Origin: a virus
DNA length: 36,443 nucleotides
Strand: one strand, 5' to 3'
IMG/VR virus record: IMGVR_UViG_3300006810_000150
Coordinates: 1 to 36,443 of that record
The translations under genes were made by a program, and so were the position numbers. Within the stretch, counting starts at the first letter, position 1; each line of letters opens with the position of its first letter. Positions 14,195-23,747 of the stretch are shown here, in pieces. The notes below the pieces were generated by a model, which had not been told where the DNA came from, searched no databases, and worked only from the letters and a program-made list of their open reading frames with translations.

Positions 14195-15843
14195 TGTTCA
14201 TCTCCTTCATCACCAAATGCGTCATCATCAGATGGAATACCGTCTTGTTCTGGGTCTTCGTAATCAGGCATTTCGTCTGGTGCAATAATACCACCAGTAC
14301 CATCCTGTGGATAACGAGTTACACCATCAGAACCATCTGGAATATCGACGCCACCTTCGATTGGGTCCATATCACGTTCTTTTGCAATCTGATCCCGCAT
14401 CTCTGCAATATCTGCATCATTCATGTTCAATACACGTTTGAGAACATACTCTTTTGAGAAGAATGTTCCAATGTATGACTGAATGCTGTCAAGTGTTTGA
14501 ATTCTGTCGTTAAGTAGTTCTGCCTCTTTCAGTTCTGCAAAGTGACCATCTTCTAGGAAGTCAAACTGAATATGTTCTTGCATATTTGGCCAGTCTTCTG
14601 GTGAGATTACTCCCTTCAATAGAAGGTTTGTCTTCAAGAGGTCTACGAAGAGTGGGGTAAACTTCTTACGAATACGTTGTACGAACTTTGTGAATTTAAG
14701 TTCGTCTCTAGTAACTTCAGTTGCTCTTCCGAGAGAGAACCCGTTTTCTGCTTCAAGTCTTGAAATCGGCACGTTAAGTGAACGGTATAGTTTCCGTTGG
14801 AAATATACGATGTCATCAATCTCTCCGAGATTAGAACCGCCGGGAAGTGTGGTAATCTCTGTTCCTCTACCACCTTCTCTTCGTGGCAACCAGAAGTCTT
14901 CCAACATACTCATGTGGTTACGGTCATCTCGTATCTCACCTGTCGTTGCATCGTAAACAAGTTTGTTACGATAACGGTTCATAACGTCTTTTAGATACTG
15001 TTCTGCCTTGACCTTTGGTAGATTACCAACGTCAATATAGAAAATTCTACGTTCTGGCGCACGAGAAATACGATAGATAACCAACGCATCCTCAATCATA
15101 CGCAACTGATTAACAGGTTTGATTGCTTTGTGTAGGTAAGAAAGAACACGACCTGATGAACTGTCGATCAAACCAGAAGGAACATAGCAGATTGCATCCT
15201 TGGAAATACGAATGCCCTGTGATGTTGAGTTTGACATACCGCCAACACCAGAGTATCCCTTTTCATTATACACGAAATACTCGTCTACCTTTTCGATCAT
15301 ATCAACTTGCGTCTTCTGATCTTTGCTCTTCTTTACTTCTCTGACCTTCTTAATCTTCATAGGGTCGATATTACGAACCTGTGTAATACCCCGCCGAGGA
15401 TTATTAACGTCAATAACTTTGTGATAGTAGATGCGACCGTCAACGTACCACCGTCTAAAGATATCATGTCCCTTGACACTGAAATCTAATAGACGAAGGA
15501 TTTCGTTGAACTCGTCACGAATTCTTTTCTTAATCTTCTCTGGATAGGGTAGATTGTCTAGTGTAATTTGTACTGCAACGTCATTCGTATTTGCTACGAT
15601 TGATTCGTTTACGATATCCTCAACTGCGGCATCACACTCAGCCTGCAATGCGATATCTCTGTATCTTCGAATAAGATCAACATCTGATCTTTCACGTCCA
15701 TCTGTGTTGAGTACAGACGATAAAAAACCACCGCCAGCAACGTCAATTGCGCCGTCATCAGGAGTAGGGGTGGTGAATGTCTTTTCACCACCCTCTACTT
15801 CTTTGGTTGCTCTTTGAATTTGGAACCCAAAAAGTTGTGCCAT
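14191..15843 (-). CDS. 20: gp20 portal vertex protein
   Basis: The 550-residue protein is the T4-type portal, which forms the dodecameric ring through which DNA enters the head. Recognisable segments include DLIRRYRDIALQAECDAA, VDGRIYYHKVID, IDPMKIKKVREV and FWLPRREGGRGTEITTLPG. The C terminus is acidic and low in complexity. Length is close to T4 gp20. The ATG has GGAG upstream. An ACTAAATA lies upstream, too far from the late consensus to count as a promoter. Confidence 0.96.
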   Translation of the reverse strand: MAQLFGFQIQRATKEVEGGEKTFTTPTPDDGAIDVAGGGFLSSVLNTDGRERSDVDLIRRYRDIALQAECDAAVEDIVNESIVANTNDVAVQITLDNLPYPEKIKKRIRDEFNEILRLLDFSVKGHDIFRRWYVDGRIYYHKVIDVNNPRRGITQVRNIDPMKIKKVREVKKSKDQKTQVDMIEKVDEYFVYNEKGYSGVGGMSNSTSQGIRISKDAICYVPSGLIDSSSGRVLSYLHKAIKPVNQLRMIEDALVIYRISRAPERRIFYIDVGNLPKVKAEQYLKDVMNRYRNKLVYDATTGEIRDDRNHMSMLEDFWLPRREGGRGTEITTLPGGSNLGEIDDIVYFQRKLYRSLNVPISRLEAENGFSLGRATEVTRDELKFTKFVQRIRKKFTPLFVDLLKTNLLLKGVISPEDWPNMQEHIQFDFLEDGHFAELKEAELLNDRIQTLDSIQSYIGTFFSKEYVLKRVLNMNDADIAEMRDQIAKERDMDPIEGGVDIPDGSDGVTRYPQDGTGGIIAPDEMPDYEDPEQDGIPSDDDAFGDEGDEQ

Positions 15844-15882
15844 AATATCTCCTACTAGTATCTTCTATTTAGTAGGTTTAAA

Positions 15883-16416
15883 TTAGAAGTTCACGCCTGA
15901 AGCTTCAAAGTGTTGATATCTCCATGTTACTTCAAATTCTTCAATCGCATCTGCTGTGTCAGATGTTAATTCGATTGCAGAAATTGTTGTTGGCCATGCA
16001 CTTCTAAAGATATATGTCTTTAGCACTGTATCGTCACGATCAAGTTGTTCCACTGTGAGGTCCGTCTGATAATCAGCAGGAGCAACAACACCAGTGTTAT
16101 TTGCAAGATCGTTGATACCGTTACTCCAACGTTCCATCGCATTACGGATCATGAAGTCTGTGTCATTCATAAACGTAGTCGTCCATGCTTCATCAAACGT
16201 TCTATCACCAGCAATGTAAATCTGCCTACCTCTGAATGGGATTTGAATTTCCCCAAGAGTTTGTGCAGGAAGGTTGGAGGCACGAACTAGAAATGAGGTT
16301 CTACGAACATCAAGTCCAATTGCAATGCCGGGTGGTGGAGTGATCGTTACACGAAACTGGTTCGCACGAGCACCACCACCGATTAGGTTTGCCTTGAAAT
16401 CGTCAATATTAGCCAT
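15883..16416 (-). CDS. 19: gp19 tail tube protein
   Basis: The 177-residue protein matches T4 gp19 (163 residues), with RANQFRVTITPP, NLPAQTLGEIQIPFRGRQI, the conserved AGDRTFDEAWTTTFMND and the C-terminal FEVTWRYQHFE. It stacks as hexameric rings inside the sheath. It lies two bases after gene 18. Confidence 0.96.
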   Translation of the reverse strand: MANIDDFKANLIGGGARANQFRVTITPPPGIAIGLDVRRTSFLVRASNLPAQTLGEIQIPFRGRQIYIAGDRTFDEAWTTTFMNDTDFMIRNAMERWSNGINDLANNTGVVAPADYQTDLTVEQLDRDDTVLKTYIFRSAWPTTISAIELTSDTADAIEEFEVTWRYQHFEASGVNF

Positions 16417-16418
16417 GA

Positions 16419-18422
16419 TTAACCTCCTACCTCACTAAACGATACGCCCGTTCTTACGGCAATAAAGTTCAGTGTAATAAAGTTAATGGAACGAGCAGGC
16501 TTGATGTAAATATCACCAACAAACTCGTTACGGTCAATCACCTCACCAGTGTTGTTTGATGCGTCACAAACTACACGGAAGTCGGTAATACCTCTACGAC
16601 CTTGGACATCACGAAGGAATGGTTCAACTAGGTTACGGAACTGTGCCCGAGTGAACTCATCGTTGAATTCGAAGAGTTGGAACTTAGCAGCAGTTGCGAT
16701 TGCCTTCTCAAGAACCAAGAACAGACGACGCACGTTAATGCGGTCAAATGCACTTGGTTTGGAGAGAGCAGTCTTATCACCAAATAGAACCACACCTTGG
16801 CCTGGGAAGTCCGTTACAGGATTAACTCTTGCACGGTATAGACGATCTCTCTCTGCCTTCGTTGGGTTGAAGGAGAGTTTGATTGCACCACGGACGTTAC
16901 CACGGTTATAACCAGCGGGTGAGAACCAAGGGTCTGCAACACCATCTGTGTATGCACAAAGACCAGCAGTATCACCATTTAGAGGAACGAAGCGATACAC
17001 ATCATTGTACTTGTCGTAAATGTACTTGTATCCACTATCGTAAACCATGTAAGATGATGATGGGCAGAGGTCAAATGCATCAATCACATTGTCTGCCTGT
17101 GTGATGTTAGATGTAACATTCACTGTAGCAGCACGATATGGTGATACGAAACCAACACAGTCTTTTCTCAATTCAACTAGGTCTGTAATCATGGTCACAT
17201 GAGTGTCCTGTCCAGACTTAGTGTCTGCAACAGCAGAACTTGGACCACCTAGAACTAGGTTGATGTCAAGTGATTCTGTGTCTGCAAACTTGTCATATGC
17301 AAGAGCAAGTTCACCAGCGGTTACTGCATAGTCATCTGTACCACTTGTAAGAGTAACCACAACAGGTGCATTGACAGCAGTGTATGCTGAAGTTGTATCC
17401 GTACCCCAGTTTGTACCAGAAGTTGTATGATCCATCCAGTAAATGTAGTTAGACTGACGGAAGATAACATCTGGATAGTAGTTTGAACCACCCTGTGCAG
17501 TCTTTGCGACAGGATTCTTGGACATATTTGGAAATACCTCAAGAATACCGTTTGTGCGGTTACCAGCAACATCTACGTCAAAACCAGTAATGTCACCAGT
17601 TGTGTCATAAACACAAACATGAAGTTCATCACCAGTACCACGACCGTTTGCAGTGGCCCAATCTGATGTGCCTGGGGCAGCATCAAACAGGTCATAGAAA
17701 CGCCAACGTCTGCGAATGAAACTGTTATCAGGAATGATTGCCTTGACACCAGAACCGTTTGGATCGTCTTTTAGACGAACTGTAAGGTCATTTGTAGAAA
17801 TTGCAGTAATTTCGTACTCGTTTCCTTCGTCACCAGTATTAAATGTGAATAGTGTTGCGTCTGAAGATGCATCTGCACTTGAGAAGGAGATAAGATCACC
17901 AACACTAAAGGCAGTGCCGTCATCAACACCGATTGTTGTTGAACCAGCAGCATCTTCACCAGTTGTCTGGTTAGAAGAACCGAGGTTCTCTTCAAATGCA
18001 GTAGCGGATGGGCAGATGGAAACACCAATACCATTTGCCCAAGTACCGGCAGTTCTTGCAGCCCACTCACCGACAGATGCCTGTCCAGTGGAATATGCTG
18101 CAAGATAATGGTCTGTGTCCCGAATAAGGACCGCAGAACCAGTTGCAACAGCGTTTACAATACCTGATTCTGCACGAACTACTCGTAGTGCATCACCGTA
18201 TTGTAGAAAGCTTGATGCAGTAAACCAAAATTCAAAATTTGAACCATTAGGTTTACCGAAAACTTGTACCAATTCCTGTTCAGATGAGATTGCTGTTACA
18301 GTAGAAACTGGTCCTCTTTCAAAAGGACCGGCAATCGCACCAATAGAAGTTGATACAGCGGGAACGACGTTTGTAAGATCAATTTCTCTTACTTGAACGC
18401 CAGGTGAAACTAGAAATCCCAT
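16419..18422 (-). CDS. 18: gp18 contractile tail sheath protein
   Basis: The 667-residue protein is the T4-type sheath protein. It begins with FLVSPGVQVREIDLT, ends with ITLNFIAVRTGVSFSEV, and has the conserved C-terminal domain with NVRRLFLVLEKAI and FNDEFTRAQFRNLVEPFL that makes the sheath-to-sheath contacts. The length is near T4 gp18 (659). AAGGAG precedes the ATG and a perfect late promoter lies 40 bases upstream. Confidence 0.97.
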   Translation of the reverse strand: MGFLVSPGVQVREIDLTNVVPAVSTSIGAIAGPFERGPVSTVTAISSEQELVQVFGKPNGSNFEFWFTASSFLQYGDALRVVRAESGIVNAVATGSAVLIRDTDHYLAAYSTGQASVGEWAARTAGTWANGIGVSICPSATAFEENLGSSNQTTGEDAAGSTTIGVDDGTAFSVGDLISFSSADASSDATLFTFNTGDEGNEYEITAISTNDLTVRLKDDPNGSGVKAIIPDNSFIRRRWRFYDLFDAAPGTSDWATANGRGTGDELHVCVYDTTGDITGFDVDVAGNRTNGILEVFPNMSKNPVAKTAQGGSNYYPDVIFRQSNYIYWMDHTTSGTNWGTDTTSAYTAVNAPVVVTLTSGTDDYAVTAGELALAYDKFADTESLDINLVLGGPSSAVADTKSGQDTHVTMITDLVELRKDCVGFVSPYRAATVNVTSNITQADNVIDAFDLCPSSSYMVYDSGYKYIYDKYNDVYRFVPLNGDTAGLCAYTDGVADPWFSPAGYNRGNVRGAIKLSFNPTKAERDRLYRARVNPVTDFPGQGVVLFGDKTALSKPSAFDRINVRRLFLVLEKAIATAAKFQLFEFNDEFTRAQFRNLVEPFLRDVQGRRGITDFRVVCDASNNTGEVIDRNEFVGDIYIKPARSINFITLNFIAVRTGVSFSEVGG

Positions 18423-18462
18423 TGTTTTACTCCTTAGTTAAAGAGTTGTTATTCTCTGAAAT

Positions 18463-18470
18463 TATTTATA
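18463..18470 (-). promoter_or_regulatory. T4-type late promoter for genes 18 and 19
   Basis: A perfect TATAAATA on the minus strand lies 40 bases before the gene 18 ATG and leaves a leader with AAGGAG. It is divergent from the plus-strand late promoter at 18514-18521. Confidence 0.85.
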
Positions 18471-18513
18471 AAAAAGTCGATTTGCAAACCGTCAATTTAT
18501 AAGTGTTATATCA

Positions 18514-18521
18514 TATAAATA
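18514..18521 (+). promoter_or_regulatory. Plus-strand late promoter with 5-base gap to ATG
   Basis: A perfect TATAAATA on the plus strand is followed by 5 bases and the ATG at 18527, the same spacing as at 9214-9221. It implies a nearly leaderless late transcript. Confidence 0.65.
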
Positions 18522-18526
18522 ACATT

Positions 18527-18826
18527 ATGAATGATCATTACGAGAAATACAAAGAAACCATCAAAAAGGTATCTAGGAGAAACTACCAGAAGCGTAAGAT
18601 ACTTCTGGAAGAGTTTCTGGTCGATAAATCCTGTAGACACTGTGGTGAGTCTGAACATGTGTGTCTCAAGTTCTATCCTCATGATGCAGAGATACGCAAG
18701 GTATCAAAGAGAGTTGGGACAAGTGATGATAGCCGAAAAGAAGTCTTTCATCTCATAGATCAGTCAACTATCCTCTGTTATAACTGTTATATTAAGAAAC
18801 ACCACGATTTAATCGAATTTATTTAA
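18527..18826 (+). CDS. HNH-like small zinc-finger protein
   Basis: The 99-residue protein has two CxxC pairs, C36-C39 (CRHCGE) and C84-C87 (CYNCY), with LKFYPHD between them and a final KKHH. This is the layout of HNH-type zinc folds, but the usual central histidine pair is changed to YPH and the final NCH is NCY, so nuclease activity is doubtful. The N-terminal 30 residues are a basic helix. It is transcribed on the plus strand, opposite to the head and tail genes, from its own late promoter. It may be a DNA- or RNA-binding protein or a degenerate homing endonuclease. Confidence 0.7.
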   Translation: MNDHYEKYKETIKKVSRRNYQKRKILLEEFLVDKSCRHCGESEHVCLKFYPHDAEIRKVSKRVGTSDDSRKEVFHLIDQSTILCYNCYIKKHHDLIEFI

Positions 18827-18859
18827 CTATGTATTAAAAAATAGAATTGGAGAAATGTT

Positions 18860-19462
18860 TTGACAGAAATTACAAAACACAATTTTTGGGATACAATTGA
18901 AGAATGGCGTGATCCTTCAAAGATAACCTTTGAATATTGTGGTAGAACGTCTTTATATACAAAAATGTATAGAGAATGCAAACAATTTGATGGTTGGTCA
19001 CATACATTCGATGGTAAGAATTTCTCAGAAGAACTTAGATACAATCTAACTACTTTATCTGGGGCTCCTATGGAAAGATGGGAATATCTAGTTGAAGTTC
19101 AATTCTCAGAACAGGGTGATGGACTAGCAACAGAGGACATGGACTATTGGTGGACTGTTCCACAAAAAGAAGATTTTCCCACAATATACAAATTCATGTC
19201 AGAAAACCCTGAATTTACAAATCCAGTTCTGAGTAAACTTGGTCCAAACCACCAACTTCTTGCACACAATCATGGGCCAGAACATCAATGGTTATTTAAC
19301 TTGTCAATAAACGAACCTGTAGGATCAAAGTTTGCAATTTATCCAACTGGACCTATTGACTACAAACCTGGCGACATTTACAAGTTATATGTCAATAATG
19401 ATCATGCAGTAGTAAACGGTAATGAAACAAGATATCACTTACTTTTCAGAGGGGGAAGATGA
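18860..19462 (+). CDS. Aspartyl/asparaginyl beta-hydroxylase-like oxygenase
   Basis: The 200-residue protein has the pattern of an Asp/Asn-hydroxylase-type 2OG oxygenase: a histidine-rich motif HNHGPEHQW (136-144), then FAIYPTGPIDYKPGDIY, a distal histidine in NNDHAVVNG (H182) and an arginine in ETRYHLLFRGG (R191). It would hydroxylate a protein or small molecule with iron and 2-oxoglutarate. The start is TTG at 18860, supported by GGAG 7 bases upstream; no ATG fits the frame. It follows the zinc-finger gene by 33 bases and is probably transcribed with it. Its substrate is unknown. Confidence 0.72.
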   Translation: MTEITKHNFWDTIEEWRDPSKITFEYCGRTSLYTKMYRECKQFDGWSHTFDGKNFSEELRYNLTTLSGAPMERWEYLVEVQFSEQGDGLATEDMDYWWTVPQKEDFPTIYKFMSENPEFTNPVLSKLGPNHQLLAHNHGPEHQWLFNLSINEPVGSKFAIYPTGPIDYKPGDIYKLYVNNDHAVVNGNETRYHLLFRGGR

Positions 19463-19470
19463 TAACATCA

Positions 19471-20016
19471 CTATTTTTCATAACCATATCTATCAAAGTC
19501 AGTCTTAAATCTATCATAGACTATGTTCTTCAAATCTTCCGTATAATACTTGTGCCACTCATCGTGTTCTGTTGCGTTGTGTTTGGTATCTGAAAAACTA
19601 AATCCAACAAAATCTTCCATCTCTTCTAAATCAGTCTCCAACTTAAAAGTTCTTATCCCTTGGTCCGTCCAATAATGTTGTGGCCACCACTTATGCCAAA
19701 GACCACCCTGACTTGATATATATTCATCAGAAGAGGTTTCTGGTTGTCTAAGCAAATCTTTACTAACAAACTCCTCGAATGTGTAATCCCATGATTTTAG
19801 TTTGTTGCTCGTAAACAAGAACCAACTTAAATATCTAGAGTATGGGTTTCTAACAATTCCAATCCAAGGTACATTTACCTCTGGAAAGCAATCTGGTGGA
19901 TTATGTCTTGATATGTTGTTAAATTTTTTGTCTGGTTTGTATGGACTACGAATAGAAAAGTTAGTACCACCATTTTTAGGAATATGACAGAATGTCCATT
20001 TATCGGTTTCTATCAT
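19471..20016 (-). CDS. Sulfotransferase family protein
   Basis: The 181-residue protein has the two PAPS-binding elements of sulfotransferases: HIPKNGGTN at 11-19 (5'-phosphosulfate loop) and VRNPYSRYLS at 55-64 (3'-phosphate motif). It would move a sulfate group from PAPS to a sugar, lipid or protein. The ATG at 20016 shares one base with the stop of terminase gene 17 (TGATG), so it is translated with a late gene. Shorter than most cellular members. Confidence 0.83.
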   Translation of the reverse strand: MIETDKWTFCHIPKNGGTNFSIRSPYKPDKKFNNISRHNPPDCFPEVNVPWIGIVRNPYSRYLSWFLFTSNKLKSWDYTFEEFVSKDLLRQPETSSDEYISSQGGLWHKWWPQHYWTDQGIRTFKLETDLEEMEDFVGFSFSDTKHNATEHDEWHKYYTEDLKNIVYDRFKTDFDRYGYEK

Positions 20017-21659
20017 CACCAATCACTCTCATAGTTTCTGACAATAGGTGACCAACGAGTTCCATATTCGTCAACCATCTCACCAATATTCTCGTCTTCT
20101 AGTCCTGTGACTACAAAACCAAACGGAGCCATATCCTGTTCCAGTGCGTCCTGTTGTTCTCGCATCATAGTTCTACGAATGTCATTATCAGTGAGTTCTT
20201 TGAAGTACTGTTGGTCTGTCATCCATGCAAAGATGAAAAGACATGCAACCAAGTCATCGTTACATCCATCGTCTGCTTCATGGGAGTGTCCCTTTACGAT
20301 GAATGTAGACAGTTCGTTGATACAGTCGTAATCTTCTATGATGAGTTTATTGTCCTCTACCAACTGTTTTAGGTTTGAACATCCAATCTTCTTGACTGCC
20401 TTCGTTGTTCTGACACCCAACTGAGCCCTACCACCAGAGAACCCACCACCAAGAACCTGTCCTGCTCGGCCACGCATGGATGCCATAACTAGGTTATCAT
20501 ACTCTAGGTCAAACTGCATTGCGTTTGCGACCTGTTCACCAATGTCATTGACCTCAATCAATACGAATGCTTGATTGTATGCCCTTGCAACATCGTATAT
20601 CTTTGAGGGAAAGATAAGAGGTTTCAGTTCGTTATCTCTAAACTTTGCAACCAACTTGTACGGCATCTGTGTTACATCAAACACACAGAATGCAGAATAG
20701 TCGTTTGCAGTACCTCTAGAAACGTCTGCGGTGAGGACGTAGGTGTGTCCTTGTTGTGGGGGTATGTGAACATCCAACCCTGCGTTAGACTGTTTGGGTT
20801 CTCTGTAAGTCATCACACGAAGTTTGGATGGTGAGATAAGTGTGTCAATAGAACCAAGGAACTCACATTCAAACTCTGTGTTGAACTGCGCCTCTGACGT
20901 ATTCTTGATTGTCTCTGCCTTCCATGCCTCGTCTCGCCCAGGCACCTCTGACCAGTGAACCTCAATAGGAACATATGTATTACGTCCCTCTTCTGCATCC
21001 ACCCACAACTTGTAGAACATGTTCATACCATGTGGTGTAGAAACAATCATCACCTTCGTAGTCTTACCAGATGAAATCGTAGGATACACAGAACTAAAGA
21101 ACTGTTCTGCTACGTTAGCAGGAACGTATGCAAACTCATCAAGGAAAATAATATTATATGAACCACCACGAACAGCACTAGCCGAAGTGGAACTTGCAAG
21201 AATTTTAGAACCATTCTCTAACTCCAAGGAACCCTTGTTCCAACTCATCACTCCCTGTTGCAACCATTTAGGTAAATGTTCGTATGCCAACTGCAAACGA
21301 CCAAGAAGGTCACGAGCAGTTGCGGCCTTGTTCGCAAGGATTGCAACGTTCACACTGTCGTTGAATAGAACGTAATGCAAAAGGTATGAGATAATTGTTG
21401 TAGACTTACCCGACTGTCTAGGAAGTTTGCAGATAGTAAAACGATTATTATGAAACGTTCCTACCATCTCCTTTTGGAAATCATACATCTTAAATGGTAC
21501 AAGTCCCTCGTCAAGAGAAACAATTTTGACGTAGTTCTGAATGAAGTACAGGGGGTCTTCCATGCAGTTCTGGTATTCTTGGAGTTCTTCTTTCGTCCAA
21601 GACTGTGCAACGTTAGCCCGTTTAAGATTTGGGTTTCCTAGATAGACTTGTTCAGTCAT
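20016..21659 (-). CDS. 17: gp17 terminase large subunit
   Basis: The 547-residue packaging motor has Walker A RQSGKST at 81-87, Walker B IFLDEFA at 171-177, the coupling motif VSTPHG near 206-211 and the RNase H-like nuclease aspartate in TADVSRG (D312). It cuts concatemeric DNA and pumps it through the gp20 portal. Close to T4 gp17 (610), slightly shorter. It overlaps gene 16 by 8 bases. Confidence 0.97.
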   Translation of the reverse strand: MTEQVYLGNPNLKRANVAQSWTKEELQEYQNCMEDPLYFIQNYVKIVSLDEGLVPFKMYDFQKEMVGTFHNNRFTICKLPRQSGKSTTIISYLLHYVLFNDSVNVAILANKAATARDLLGRLQLAYEHLPKWLQQGVMSWNKGSLELENGSKILASSTSASAVRGGSYNIIFLDEFAYVPANVAEQFFSSVYPTISSGKTTKVMIVSTPHGMNMFYKLWVDAEEGRNTYVPIEVHWSEVPGRDEAWKAETIKNTSEAQFNTEFECEFLGSIDTLISPSKLRVMTYREPKQSNAGLDVHIPPQQGHTYVLTADVSRGTANDYSAFCVFDVTQMPYKLVAKFRDNELKPLIFPSKIYDVARAYNQAFVLIEVNDIGEQVANAMQFDLEYDNLVMASMRGRAGQVLGGGFSGGRAQLGVRTTKAVKKIGCSNLKQLVEDNKLIIEDYDCINELSTFIVKGHSHEADDGCNDDLVACLFIFAWMTDQQYFKELTDNDIRRTMMREQQDALEQDMAPFGFVVTGLEDENIGEMVDEYGTRWSPIVRNYESDW

Positions 21660-22059
21660 TTCTACCCTTTAACATTTTCTGAAGTTCTGCGGTGCTACCA
21701 ACAAAGAGTGCATTTGTCACGTTCTTTGGTCCGTGATCTGGAACCTCTTTGAGTTTCTTCATCTTTTCTTGAAGATCACCTAGTTTTTCGGTAACGTCTG
21801 CGACCTGTTTGATAAGATTTCCAGCAACCTCGTATGCTCTTGGGTGCTCACTCTCTCTTGCGAGTTCCAGTATTCCATCAATCGCATCTTGACCACGTTC
21901 AACGAGGTTATAAAAGTTTTGCCTCTGATACTCGTAGTCATTGTCTATGTCATCTCCGTGAGAAGGAACAACAACTTCTTTCTTCTCTACAACGACCTCT
22001 TGGGGGACAACTTTATCAATAACTCCAAGTGCCTTTTCAATTTCAATTTCTTTACTCAT
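21652..22059 (-). CDS. 16: gp16 terminase small subunit
   Basis: The 135-residue protein lies before gp17, as in T4, and has the helical, coiled-coil core of small terminases (YNLVERGQDAIDGILELA and DVTEKLGDLQEKMKKLKEV). It binds viral DNA and regulates gp17. I chose ATG 22059, preceded by AGGTGAAG; an in-frame GTG lies two codons upstream. Confidence 0.88.
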   Translation of the reverse strand: MSKEIEIEKALGVIDKVVPQEVVVEKKEVVVPSHGDDIDNDYEYQRQNFYNLVERGQDAIDGILELARESEHPRAYEVAGNLIKQVADVTEKLGDLQEKMKKLKEVPDHGPKNVTNALFVGSTAELQKMLKGRND

Positions 22060-22852
22060 CTTCACCTGTCACTGGATTAAAATTCTTCGCATCCTCAAAG
22101 AATGAGGTTGTCTCATTAAATCCAAAATCATCATCAGCATCAGCACTTGTTGGGTTTGGTGTAACCGTGTATCTCTGTTCTCTCTTAGGTGATTGATCAG
22201 GTAGGTCTGTGTACTGATCAACCTGTACAGTCTTAATAACCTTACTAGAGGTAACAGGACCGTAGAGATGGAACTTAGCAGTAAAAGAGAGAGTGTAGAT
22301 AATGGCTCTACGGTTTGCAAAGTCTCCCTGATAATCGTCTTCGTAACCGATACTGTTTAGAACAACAGGGACATCTCTCTTAATACGCATGTCTGTGTTG
22401 TCATTTAGTGTGATTGTGTAATCAGGTTGAAAGTATGGTAGAATTTGTTCTACAATTTGCAACGCATCATCTGACTGTTTTGAGAGAATGTAGAGTTCAA
22501 AGTCAATATTATATGGGACAGGCATATACTGCGTGTCCAACTGGTCAGAGTTTGCACCCTTCACCTTCTTGAACTTCTGCACACGTTGTAGTTTGCGTGA
22601 TGGGTCATATGTCATACCAGTAATCTCAAACCCAATACGAGGTAGAGTTACAGCGGTCTGATTAGACAAAGATGGATCATCATTCAGACGGACAAGGAAC
22701 TTCTGCCGTGGACCATACGCAAGAGGAACCTTCATAGACTGTTGAATAGTTCCACTGTTGTCCTTACGAACAAGATGAATGTCATTGAAAAGTGAGCCGA
22801 AAGAAACGACTACCTTACGAATGGTTTCATGGTAGAATTGTTGTCCCAACAT
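22052..22852 (-). CDS. 15: gp15 tail completion and sheath stabiliser
   Basis: The 266-residue protein matches T4 gp15 (272): an N terminus with FYHETIRKVVVSFGSLFNDI, then VPLAYGPRQKFLVRL, the highly conserved IVEQILPYFQPDYTITL and IKRDVPVVLNSI. It caps the tail and joins it to the neck. Overlaps gene 16 by 8 bases. Confidence 0.96.
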   Translation of the reverse strand: MLGQQFYHETIRKVVVSFGSLFNDIHLVRKDNSGTIQQSMKVPLAYGPRQKFLVRLNDDPSLSNQTAVTLPRIGFEITGMTYDPSRKLQRVQKFKKVKGANSDQLDTQYMPVPYNIDFELYILSKQSDDALQIVEQILPYFQPDYTITLNDNTDMRIKRDVPVVLNSIGYEDDYQGDFANRRAIIYTLSFTAKFHLYGPVTSSKVIKTVQVDQYTDLPDQSPKREQRYTVTPNPTSADADDDFGFNETTSFFEDAKNFNPVTGEDE

Positions 22853-23745
22853 TACGATACTTCTCCTGCATCACCGAATGGATTTGATTCGCTGAAGTCT
22901 AGGATAGTGTCATCCAATTCATCGAATAGTTCATTCTGATTGACCTTATCTGTCACTTGGTCACCTACTATATAGTCCTCATTGATAAAGTATGATGCAT
23001 CACCAGTATCAGCAGCGTTCTCAAGTAATAATGCACCACTGTCATCTTCAAGTGTGAACTGATAAGTGAGTGCATCCATTGAGTCTGCATCTTCGATTGC
23101 ATCAATTGCAGCAATGTCTGTGTCGAGAACTTCTGAACCATAATCAAATGTGCGACAACGCATTTTGTATACGGGGTTGTTGTCGAGTTGATGAAATGGC
23201 TCATCGTGGTCAACGAAGTTAATCTCAAACAGTTTACCAAGAATGGGATGGAAGATTGCATCACCTTCTTGTGGTCTATCTGCGTCTGTAGAAGATGCCT
23301 CTGAGATTAGATACCCACTCTCGTATGAAGATGGAATGTCAACCTCGTCACTGTCCAGTGTTCCATCCTCAAGTAGAATAGAACCTGTGAGTGTATCTGT
23401 ACCACTCTCAATCGTGAACTGTTTTGTGATGTCTCTAAATCTGCTCTTACTGACAACGAAGGTGACTTCACTGAGGTTCTGCAAACCAAACTGAGTCATC
23501 AACTCTCGTTCACCAGCATACCCACCACCAGAGTTCTCAACATACATCTCAATCTTTGCCTGAGTGTTGAACTTGGATAGAGAGTCTTCACCAAGGAACG
23601 TGTCCTCAGCCACAAGTGTGCGGTCAAGATAATAAACATCATGACCGTAAATCTGAATTGCCTCTGCAATCAAATCTGCATACAGATTTTTTTCTGTAGT
23701 AAGTGCATGTTGATTGCTTGTGTGAAATGCTTTATTGACTGCCAT
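22852..23745 (-). CDS. 14: gp14 neck protein
   Basis: The 297-residue protein is the T4-type neck protein gp14 (256 in T4), with LYADLIAEAIQIYGHDVYYL near the start and LMTQFGLQNLSEVTFVVSK, PQEGDAIFHP and LGKLFEINFVDHDEPFHQL in the core. It is somewhat longer than T4 gp14, with an acidic C terminus. It lies between gp13 and gp15 in the T4 order. Confidence 0.95.
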   Translation of the reverse strand: MAVNKAFHTSNQHALTTEKNLYADLIAEAIQIYGHDVYYLDRTLVAEDTFLGEDSLSKFNTQAKIEMYVENSGGGYAGERELMTQFGLQNLSEVTFVVSKSRFRDITKQFTIESGTDTLTGSILLEDGTLDSDEVDIPSSYESGYLISEASSTDADRPQEGDAIFHPILGKLFEINFVDHDEPFHQLDNNPVYKMRCRTFDYGSEVLDTDIAAIDAIEDADSMDALTYQFTLEDDSGALLLENAADTGDASYFINEDYIVGDQVTDKVNQNELFDELDDTILDFSESNPFGDAGEVS

Positions 23746-23747
23746 GT

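Noticed and set aside
15844-15882. Late promoter ACTAAATA before gene 20
   Set aside because: Two of eight bases differ from TATAAATA, which is too weak to list as a feature.
17716-18108. Plus- and minus-strand open frames inside gene 18
   Set aside because: They are shadows of the sheath gene in other frames; the sheath protein is complete and conserved across the region.
18527-18826. Active HNH homing endonuclease
   Set aside because: The zinc cysteines are there, but the central histidine and the final NCH motif are changed, so only an HNH-like fold was called.
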